DNA of 64,000 nt. Origin: Streptomyces sp. NBC_00670 (lineage in GTDB: Bacteria; Actinomycetota; Actinomycetes; Streptomycetales; Streptomycetaceae). Positions within the stretch are counted from its first letter, which is position 1; each line of letters starts with the position of its first letter. Of this stretch, positions 8,036 to 18,865 are shown in pieces. Location of the stretch: assembly GCF_036226765.1 (NCBI RefSeq), contig NZ_CP109017.1, forward strand, positions 744,001 to 808,000, in the 5' to 3' direction. The translations under genes were made by a program, and so were the position numbers. The notes under the pieces were generated by a model. It saw only the letters and a program-made list of their open reading frames with translations, made no database searches and was not told where the DNA came from.

Positions 8036-9138
8036 CCGTTTTCTCCTTGTGCGTGGCGGACGGGGGCGGTGCCGGCGGACCGGGGGAACACCGTGCCGTC
8101 GAAGATCTTGCGGGCGGTGCGGACGACGGCGGTGCGCCGGGCCACCGGGCGGGCGCCCTCGGCGCCGTCGGCGACGCTGGTCTCGATGTCGAGGAAGCCG
8201 GTGGGGTGCTCGATGCGCAGCCGGTCCCCGTCGGGCAGCCGGGCCAGGTCGTGGCCGACGGCGCCCTCGATGCGCAGTCCGGCGCCGACGCTGGCGGCGC
8301 CGAGCACACCGATGGAGGTGTGGCAGCGCACCGGGATGAAGGTCCGGGTGGTCACGGCGCCGCCGTCGCGGGGCGGGGCGAGCAGCGTCATCTTGGGCAC
8401 GGTGGTGTGCTCCACGTCGCCGAGCCCCATCAGCCGCCCCGCCGTCAGGCGGATCTCCCGCAGCCGGTCGGCGAGGGCGAGGTCCTCCTCCAGGTCCTTG
8501 GGGGCCTCGTAGCCGGTGATCTTCAGGTCGGAGGCGGCGAGCAGGACCGTCGGCATGCCGTTGTCGACGCAGGTGACCTCGGTGCCGGCGATCGTGTCCC
8601 GGACGTTGCCGGTGGGCAGCAGGGGGCTGCCGCCCGGCGGGAACTCGATCACCACGGCCGCCGCGGTGCCGGGGACGCCGGAGATCTCGGCGTCGCCGGT
8701 GTAGTCGACGCGGCCGCCGGGGGTCGGGAAGGTCGCGGTGGCGAGGTCGTCGCTGTTGACCATGCGGATGCGGACCGAGGTCTCCGCCTCCCCGGCGGGC
8801 ACGAGTCCGCGTTCGACGGCGAAGGGGCCGACGCCGGCGAGCAGGTTGCCGCAGTTCTGCCGGTCGGACACCTCGGGGGCGTCCACGCCGACCTGGAGGA
8901 ACAGGTAGTCGACGTCCGCCTCGGGGTGCTCGGAGGCGGAGACGACGGCGACCTTGCTGGTCAGCGGGTGTGCGCCGCCCATGCCGTCGATCTGCCGGGG
9001 GTCGGGGCTGCCCATGACGCGCAGTAGCAGGTCGTCCCGCGCGGCCGGGTCGGCGGGGAGATCGCCGGCGAGGAAGTAGGCGCCCTTGGAGGTGCCGCCG
9101 CGCATGAGCATGCAGCGGAGTTCGTCGTGACCGGTCAT
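8032..9138 (-). CDS. PrpF-family isomerase, probable 4-oxalomesaconate tautomerase (GalD/LigU-like)
   Basis: 368 residues. The N-terminal MLMRGGTSKGAYF is the PrpF/GalD signature, and DGMGGAHPLTSKVAVVS and DRQNCGNLLAGVGPFA (active-site Cys) follow. The family carries out keto-enol or allylic isomerisation; GalD and LigU act on 4-oxalomesaconate in gallate and protocatechuate 4,5-cleavage pathways. It is ATGA-coupled to the aldolase gene upstream and the dioxygenase downstream. PrpF (methylaconitate isomerase) is the alternative, but no prpB/C/D genes are present. Confidence 0.85.
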   Translation of the reverse strand: MTGHDELRCMLMRGGTSKGAYFLAGDLPADPAARDDLLLRVMGSPDPRQIDGMGGAHPLTSKVAVVSASEHPEADVDYLFLQVGVDAPEVSDRQNCGNLLAGVGPFAVERGLVPAGEAETSVRIRMVNSDDLATATFPTPGGRVDYTGDAEISGVPGTAAAVVIEFPPGGSPLLPTGNVRDTIAGTEVTCVDNGMPTVLLAASDLKITGYEAPKDLEEDLALADRLREIRLTAGRLMGLGDVEHTTVPKMTLLAPPRDGGAVTTRTFIPVRCHTSIGVLGAASVGAGLRIEGAVGHDLARLPDGDRLRIEHPTGFLDIETSVADGAEGARPVARRTAVVRTARKIFDGTVFPRSAGTAPVRHAQGENG

Positions 9139-9854
9139 GCTCCCTCCCCCGTACGGACGTACTCCTCGTACTCCTCGTGGGACTGGTAGCGCACCCCGAG
9201 CCGCGCGAGGGTCTCGCGCAGCCCGTAGCGGTCGAGCCCGAGCTGTCCCTCCTGGAACGCGGCGCGGGAGGCGGCCTCCTTGCGTTCACGGGCCTCGGAC
9301 GCCTCGGCGGTCTGCCGGGCGCGCTCGCGCGGTACGCACACCACGCCGTCGTCGTCGGCGAGGACGACGTCGCCGGGGCGTACCACCTGGCCGCCGATGG
9401 CGACGAGGACGTTGACGGAGCCGCCGGTGGCCTTGACGGTGCCCTGCGGGCTGACGGCGGCGGACCAGGCGGGGAAGCCCATGGCGCGCAGTTCGGCGGT
9501 GTCGCGGATGCCGGCGTTGATGACCAGGCCGCGCACCCCGCGCCGCTGGAGCGCGGTGGCGAACAGCTCGCCGAACATGCCGTCGGTGGACGGCGAGGTG
9601 GTGGTGACGACCAGCAGGTCGCCCTCGCCGCACTGTTCGACCGCCGCGTGGATCATGAGGTTGTCGCCGGGCCACGAGAGCACCGTCACGGCGGTGCCCG
9701 CGACCCGGGTGTCCTGCTGGATGGGGCGCAGGTGGGTGCCGAGCAGACCGGTGCGGCCCATCGCCTCGTGCACGGTGGCGACGCCGTACCCGGCGAGCGC
9801 GTCGACGTCCTTCGCCGCGGCCTTCGGCGGCCCGGTGACGATCACTCCACTCAT
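9135..9854 (-). CDS. RraA-like 4-carboxy-4-hydroxy-2-oxoadipate aldolase/oxaloacetate decarboxylase (LigK/GalC-like)
   Basis: 239 residues of the RraA/HMG-CHA aldolase fold. Visible motifs are YGVATVHEAMGR near the N-terminus, PGDNLMIH, the core GLVINAGIRDTAEL, and PGDVVLADDDGVVCVP. The R and D in GIRDT are the substrate- and metal-binding positions of class II pyruvate aldolases. The C-terminal region (RERKEAASRAAFQEGQLGLD) extends beyond minimal RraA, as in LigK. It would split the final pathway intermediate to pyruvate and oxaloacetate. It is coupled by ATGA to a tiny upstream ORF. Confidence 0.87.
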   Translation of the reverse strand: MSGVIVTGPPKAAAKDVDALAGYGVATVHEAMGRTGLLGTHLRPIQQDTRVAGTAVTVLSWPGDNLMIHAAVEQCGEGDLLVVTTTSPSTDGMFGELFATALQRRGVRGLVINAGIRDTAELRAMGFPAWSAAVSPQGTVKATGGSVNVLVAIGGQVVRPGDVVLADDDGVVCVPRERARQTAEASEARERKEAASRAAFQEGQLGLDRYGLRETLARLGVRYQSHEEYEEYVRTGEGA

Positions 9855-9937
9855 GCCGCCTCCCCCGTGCCACGGGCGCGGACCGTCCCGGCGGGGGCGG
9901 TGGAGCGGGGAGCGGCGGGCGCGTTGCCGTCGGTCAT
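9851..9937 (-). CDS. 28-residue coupled leader ORF before the aldolase
   Basis: An ATG at 9935-9937 follows a strong ribosome site (AGGAG, 7 bases upstream) and encodes MTDGNAPAAPRSTAPAGTVR plus eight residues. Its TGA overlaps the aldolase ATG (ATGA). The aldolase itself has no comparable ribosome site, so this small ORF probably drives its translation. No family was recognised; it may be only a coupling leader or the remnant of a lost gene. Confidence 0.5.
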   Translation of the reverse strand: MTDGNAPAAPRSTAPAGTVRARGTGEAA

Positions 9938-9981
9938 GCTGCAGTCTCCTTGGTGGACAGGTGGGCGCCCGCCCCCCGGCG

Positions 9982-10635
9982 TCAGTCGTGGCGGTAGGCC
10001 TCGATCACGCTGCTGAGGTGGGCGCGGACGGCCGCGTCGGCCGCCTTCGGGTCCCTGGCCCGGATCGCCTTGACCATGGCCAGGTGCTCGTTCAGGGACT
10101 GCTGCGGACGCCCGGGGCGCAGCGCCAGCTGGAAGCGGTGCCTCACCAGCTGGGCGTTGAGCCTGTCCAGCAGTTCGACGGCCACCTGCTGGCCGGAGAT
10201 CTGCCGGATGCGGCTGTGCAGTTCGGCGTTGAGCTCCGAGTAGGTCAGGGGCTCGCCGGCGGCGACGGCCTTGGTCATCGCCTCGCCCAGCTCGGCCAGT
10301 TCGCCGAGCTGTTCGTCGGTGGCCATGACGGCCGCCTTGGCCGCGCACAGCCCCTCCAGCACCATCCGGCACTCGGTGATGGCGACGGCCTCCTCGACCG
10401 ACACCACCCGCACCCGGGACCCGCGGTTGCGGATCCGTTCGACGAGGCCCTCCGAGGCCAGATCGATCAGTGCCGCCCGGATGCTGGCCCGGGTGACCCC
10501 GAACTCCTCGGCCAGTTCGTTCTCCACCAGCCGCTGTGCCGGAGCCATCTCGCCGCGCAGGATCGCCTGCCGCAGCTTCGTCAGCGCGAGCTGTTTGGCC
10601 TGCTCCCCGGTGCCCGGCCGGGCCTCGTTCGGCAT
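9982..10635 (-). CDS. GntR-family regulator, FadR/VanR (FCD) subfamily
   Basis: 217 residues. The N-terminal winged HTH reads LTKLRQAILRGEMAPAQRLV, ELAEEFGVTRASIRAALIDL and GLVERIRNRGSRV. An all-helical FCD ligand domain follows, with H (ELHSRIRQISG) as a likely metal ligand. It heads the minus-strand catabolic cluster, with the 28-residue ORF and aldolase starting 45 bp downstream. A dyad with a shared motif in its promoter suggests autoregulation and control of the MFS gene. Confidence 0.88.
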   Translation of the reverse strand: MPNEARPGTGEQAKQLALTKLRQAILRGEMAPAQRLVENELAEEFGVTRASIRAALIDLASEGLVERIRNRGSRVRVVSVEEAVAITECRMVLEGLCAAKAAVMATDEQLGELAELGEAMTKAVAAGEPLTYSELNAELHSRIRQISGQQVAVELLDRLNAQLVRHRFQLALRPGRPQQSLNEHLAMVKAIRARDPKAADAAVRAHLSSVIEAYRHD

Positions 10636-10684
10636 GTGCCCTCCCTGAATGAGTGCCTGTCGAACGTAAATCTATCCAAACAAG

Positions 10685-10696
10685 ATTGTCAACAAT
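10685..10696 (-). promoter_or_regulatory. putative GntR operator dyad ATTGT-CA-ACAAT
   Basis: A perfect 5+5 dyad with a 2-base spacer lies about 50 bp upstream of the GntR start. On the minus strand it overlaps a TTGACA -35-like element (10687-10692), so binding would block RNA polymerase. The AT-rich stretch stands out from its GC-rich surroundings. Confidence 0.45.
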
Positions 10697-10753
10697 TTTG
10701 TTTGACAGGTTGCGGCCACCGACGACCCCGTCCGCCCGCGACGACTCGCCCGC

Positions 10754-11116
10754 TCAGGCCCCCTTCGCGACTCCCCGCGCCCACCACACCAACGGCACCT
10801 GCACCGGCAGCCGGCCGAGGGCCGCGGCCCGCAGCGGACCCGGCCTGTCGCGCCAGTCGACGGCCATCTTCACGTTGGCCGGAAACACCCCCACGAAGAA
10901 CGCGGCCGTCACCAGCGCCGCACGCCGCCGGGTCCGCGGCAGCGCCACCCCGGCCGCCAGCGCCAGCTCCGCCGCACCGCTGGCGTACGTCCAGGCCCGG
11001 GCCGGTCCCGGCAGGGCGCGGGGGACGATCGCGTCGAAGTTCCGGGGCCGGGCGAAGTGGGCGGCTCCGGCGGTGGCCAGCAGTCCGGCGAGCAGCAGCG
11101 GCGAGCGGTGGGACAC
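10754..11116 (-). CDS. DoxX-like small membrane protein
   Basis: 120 residues from a GTG at 11114-11116 preceded by a perfect GGAGG at 6-base spacing. It has about four hydrophobic segments (PLLLAGLLATAGAAHFARP, YASGAAELALAAGVALP, AALVTAAFFVGVFPANVKMA). The AAHF and GAAEL signatures belong to the DoxX/DoxX_2 family. Function is unknown, possibly redox-linked. An open frame upstream of the GTG lacks similarity and was ignored. Confidence 0.8.
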   Translation of the reverse strand: MSHRSPLLLAGLLATAGAAHFARPRNFDAIVPRALPGPARAWTYASGAAELALAAGVALPRTRRRAALVTAAFFVGVFPANVKMAVDWRDRPGPLRAAALGRLPVQVPLVWWARGVAKGA

Positions 11117-11266
11117 GGTTCCTCCTACGGGACGCGAGTGGTTACCCGAGAGTAAAGGAACGGTCGCGGCGAAATTGGTCGCCGCATACGCGGATGCACC
11201 ACCGGGAAGTTGAGCGGACACTGACACAGAACAAGACCATGGTTTCCGGAGAAAGGCGGCGCCCCT

Positions 11267-12082
11267 ATGGCACAGCGAACATCCGGGCGGGGACTGGCGG
11301 GTGAACTGGCCGCGGAGTTCCTGGGCACCCTGATCCTCATCCTCTTCGGCTGCGGCGTGGTCGCGCAGGTGGTGGCCGGAGGACTCGGCGATCACGACAG
11401 CATCGCCTGGGCGTGGGGCCTCGGCGTCACGCTGGGCGTCTACGTGGCCGCCAGACTCAGCGGTGCTCATCTCAACCCGGCCGTGACAGTGGCCCTGGCC
11501 TGCTTCAAGGGCTTCTCCTGGCGCAAGGTCATCCCCTACTCCCTCGCCCAGACGCTGGGCGCGTTCATCGCCGCGCTGCTCGTGCGGTGGAACTTCACGG
11601 AGATCCTCGGCAAGGCCGACCCCGGTCACACCCTCAAGACGCAGATCGTGTTCTCGACCCTGCCCGGCAACGGCACGTTCCCGGTGAGCGAGTGGGGGGC
11701 GCTGCGGGACCAGATCATCGGCACCGCCATCCTGTTGCTCCTGATCTTCGCCATCACCGACCTGCTGAACACGCCCCCGGGCGCCAACATGGCCCCGTTC
11801 ATCATCGGTCTCGTGGTCGTGGCGATCGGCATGGCCTGGGGCACCGACGCCGGATACGCCATCAACCCCGCCCGTGACCTGGGCCCCCGTCTGGCCAGCT
11901 ACCTCACCGGCTACGGCTCGGCCTGGCGGGATCAGTACGGCAACCTCTATTTCTGGGTGCCCATCGTCGGGCCGCTGATCGGTGGCGTCCTGGGTGCCGC
12001 CGTCTACCGGTACATGATCACGCCGTTCCTGCCCGCGGCGGAGGAACAGGAACCCGGCCGGGTGCCGGCACCGGAGGAGTGA
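11267..12082 (+). CDS. MIP-family channel, glycerol facilitator (GlpF)-like
   Basis: 271 residues with six membrane helices and the two half-helix NPA motifs: SGAHLNPAVT and GYAINPARDLGPR. The D in NPARD and the long loop between helices are typical of aquaglyceroporins rather than water-only channels. No glpK or glpD gene is adjacent, so it is a solitary facilitator. A hairpin lies just past the stop. Confidence 0.88.
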   Translation: MAQRTSGRGLAGELAAEFLGTLILILFGCGVVAQVVAGGLGDHDSIAWAWGLGVTLGVYVAARLSGAHLNPAVTVALACFKGFSWRKVIPYSLAQTLGAFIAALLVRWNFTEILGKADPGHTLKTQIVFSTLPGNGTFPVSEWGALRDQIIGTAILLLLIFAITDLLNTPPGANMAPFIIGLVVVAIGMAWGTDAGYAINPARDLGPRLASYLTGYGSAWRDQYGNLYFWVPIVGPLIGGVLGAAVYRYMITPFLPAAEEQEPGRVPAPEE

Positions 12083-12088
12083 GGAAAC

Positions 12089-12120
12089 CGGGCGGGGCCC
12101 GCCACGGGCGGCCCCGCCCG
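12089..12120. terminator. bidirectional hairpin between convergent genes
   Basis: An 11-bp perfect inverted repeat CGGGCGGGGCC / GGCCCCGCCCG surrounds a 10-base loop. It sits between the glycerol facilitator (plus) and the GAF-ANTAR gene (minus) and would serve both. Confidence 0.65.
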
Positions 12121-12151
12121 CCGCATCCCGGTGCGCCGCCCGACGGGGCGC

Positions 12152-12868
12152 TCAGCGCGGCAGGTCCTCGCCCCGGATGATCTTCTCCGCGATCTCCCGC
12201 AGCTTGATGTTGAGGTCCTGGGAGGTCCGCTTCAGCACCGCGAACGCCTGGTCCTGCCCCAGGTTGAACCGCTCCCGGACGATGCCGATCGCCTGGCCGA
12301 TCTCGTCCCGCGACTGGAGCGCCGTCTGCAACTGGTCCTCGGTACGGGCGTGCGCGAAGGCGACCGCGGCGTGCGAGGCGAGCAGCCAGCCCACGTGCTC
12401 GTCCTGGTGGGTGAAGGCGTTCGGCCGATACGAGTACACGTTCAGCGCGCCCAGTGTGTTGTGCCGGTCGAACAGCCGGAACCCCATGGCACTGCGCAGC
12501 CCCAGCTCGACGGCGCGCGGCGCGTAACGGGGCCACGAATCCCCCGCCTCCCGCAGATCGGGGATGTGCTGCACGGAGCCCTCGAGGGTGACGGCGTCGA
12601 AGCAGGGCCCCTCGCGCAGTTCGCCCTGCACGGCGTCGGAGGCGCGCACCACGTCGTCCGTGGCGGAGACCGTCCGTACGGCCCTGCGCCGCAGGGTGAG
12701 GATGCCGGCCGCGTCGCAGCCGTCGATCAGCGCCACCGCGTGGTCGGAGATACGGTCGACGGTGTCCTGCACGGACTCCTGCGCCAGCAGGTCCCGTGCC
12801 ATCGCCGCGAGCCGGTCGGCGAGCTTCGGCCAGCCGCCGTCCGCCGCCTGCGGGGAGACATCGCCCAC
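12152..12868 (-). CDS. GAF and ANTAR domain regulatory protein
   Basis: 238 residues. A GAF domain covers about 20-160 (ISDHAVALIDGCDAAGILTL to LGALNVYSYRPNAF). The C-terminal ANTAR RNA-binding domain covers about 175-235, with LQSRDEIGQAIGIVRERFNL and AFAVLKRTSQDLNIKLREIA as its three helices. Proteins of this type bind tandem hairpins in transcripts to antiterminate. The GTG start follows GGAGG at 8 bases. No obvious ANTAR target RNA was identified nearby. Confidence 0.88.
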   Translation of the reverse strand: MGDVSPQAADGGWPKLADRLAAMARDLLAQESVQDTVDRISDHAVALIDGCDAAGILTLRRRAVRTVSATDDVVRASDAVQGELREGPCFDAVTLEGSVQHIPDLREAGDSWPRYAPRAVELGLRSAMGFRLFDRHNTLGALNVYSYRPNAFTHQDEHVGWLLASHAAVAFAHARTEDQLQTALQSRDEIGQAIGIVRERFNLGQDQAFAVLKRTSQDLNIKLREIAEKIIRGEDLPR

Positions 12869-13035
12869 GCCATGACCTCCCTGGACGTTCCTTCTCCGGT
12901 CAGATTACTGCACCGGTCCCGGCGGCGAAGCCGGACACAAAACGTGGCACAGGTCACACCGCAGCCTTCCCGGATACCGGAACCCTGGCCAATGGTTTAC
13001 CGTTCACCAACATGTGGCCCCGGCCACCACGAACG

Positions 13036-13067
13036 GCCTCGGCTGGTCTCCCCCGTCCAGCCGAGGC
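13036..13067 (-). terminator. hairpin downstream of the carboxylate-amine ligase gene
   Basis: An 11-bp perfect inverted repeat GCCTCGGCTGG / CCAGCCGAGGC with a 10-base loop sits about 70 bp past the ligase stop and upstream of the next minus-strand gene. Confidence 0.55.
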
Positions 13068-13139
13068 TTCCCCCTTTTCCCGGGCTTCCTTGGCCGTGTT
13101 TCCTGTCCGTGCGGATGTCTCGGCCGTGCGGGCGTCCCC

Positions 13140-14231
13140 TCAGCCCTGCGTGCGCCGTACGCACTCCGCGACCACGTCGCCCAGGCTGCCTTTCTCCTCC
13201 AGCAGCCTGCGCTGCACCACCGCGCCGTTCCCCTCCCGCAGCACCCCCGCCGCCGCCTGGCGGGCCCGTTCCGCGTCGCCCGTCTCCTCCAGGGCCGCGC
13301 CCACGTGGTCGAGCAGCGCACCCACCACGTCCGCCACCGGCCGCGGCCGCATCGTCACCGGGTCGAGCAGTTCGCCCTCGGCGCCCGACCGCGCGGCCCG
13401 CCATGCCGCCAGCCGCATCAGACTCACGTCGTGCGGCACCGGCTCCACCCCCGCGGCCGCCTCCCGCGCCGCCGTCTCGACCAGCCCGCGCGCCAGCGTG
13501 GCGACGAGCACGGTCGTGGACGCGTCCAGGCAGACGTCCGACACCCGGATCTCCACCGTGGGATACGTCCGGGAGAGCCGGGCGTCGAAGTAGACCATCC
13601 CCTCGTCCCGCAGCACCCCGGTGGCGACCATGTCGCCGACCAGCCGGTGGTACCGCTCGGCGGAGCCGAACAGCGCGGTGGGCCCCGCCATGGGCCAGCG
13701 CGCCCACACCCGGCTGCGGTAGCTGGCGTAGCGGCTGTCCTTGCCCTGCCAGAAGGGCGAGTTGGCGCTCAGCGCGGTCAGCACGGGCAGCCACGGCCGG
13801 ACGCGGTCGAGGACCGCGACCGCCTCGCCGTCGGAGTCGACGGACACATGCACATGGCAGCCGCACACGAGCTGTTCCCGGGGCAGCAGCCCGAACTCCT
13901 CCGCCATCCACTGGTAGCGGCTCTCCACGGTGAGCTGCGGGGTGACCGGCAGCGGTGACGTCGCCAGTGCGGCGACCACCGCGCCCACGTCCCCGGCGTG
14001 CCGGGCCGCCTCCTTGCGGCAGCGCAGGATCTCCGCGCCGAGCGCCTCCATGTCGGACTGCGGGTGCGTGGCGAACTCCAGCATCTGGGACTGGAGTTCC
14101 TTCTCGAAGACGTCGTCACCGCCACCGGCGCCGTGCGCGGCGCGGGCCAGCACCGCGGCCGCAAGGGCGCGCGGCTCCCCGCTCTCCGGATCCACCAGGA
14201 GGAGCTCCTCCTCCACGCCGACGGTACGCAC
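13140..14231 (-). CDS. carboxylate-amine ligase, YbdK/GCS2 family
   Basis: 363 residues from the GTG at 14229-14231, which follows GGGAGGGAG; an in-frame ATG at 14285 would add 18 residues. The N-terminal TVGVEEELLLVDPESG is the GCS2/YbdK signature. The histidine-rich VCGCHVHVSVD and the late TVEIRVSDVC match the glutamate-cysteine-ligase-like fold. The family joins an amino acid to another by an ATP-dependent amide bond; the real substrate is usually unknown. A hairpin follows the gene. Confidence 0.85.
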   Translation of the reverse strand: MRTVGVEEELLLVDPESGEPRALAAAVLARAAHGAGGGDDVFEKELQSQMLEFATHPQSDMEALGAEILRCRKEAARHAGDVGAVVAALATSPLPVTPQLTVESRYQWMAEEFGLLPREQLVCGCHVHVSVDSDGEAVAVLDRVRPWLPVLTALSANSPFWQGKDSRYASYRSRVWARWPMAGPTALFGSAERYHRLVGDMVATGVLRDEGMVYFDARLSRTYPTVEIRVSDVCLDASTTVLVATLARGLVETAAREAAAGVEPVPHDVSLMRLAAWRAARSGAEGELLDPVTMRPRPVADVVGALLDHVGAALEETGDAERARQAAAGVLREGNGAVVQRRLLEEKGSLGDVVAECVRRTQG

Positions 14232-14525
14232 GTCGCTGTTCTCCCTCCCTGCACCGGGTTGCGCGACGGCCGGCGCCGTCCCCACGGGTTGCCCCGCGAG
14301 TGCCCCGCCGCCCGCCCGCGGAAACCGGCGCCCGGATCAGCGCCTGCTCCCGGAACGCTTTGTTGCCCTGCGGGAAAGTGGGTTAGCCTGCCGCGTATTT
14401 CTCATGAGGCGGATCGCCGGTACGGCGGGGAACCCTCGGGAGCCGGACGGGCGATCCCCACCCCGGCCCCCGCTGCGTTCGTACGCCGTGACCGGTGGCT
14501 CCTGGAGAGCGGGACGAGGGTGGGC

Positions 14526-18791
<4,266 letters not shown>

Positions 18792-18865
18792 GGCCGGGCG
18801 GTGCCCGCACCGCCCCCTCCCGCCGCACGGACCTCTCCGACCGCCAGCCGAGGAGCACGACCGCA

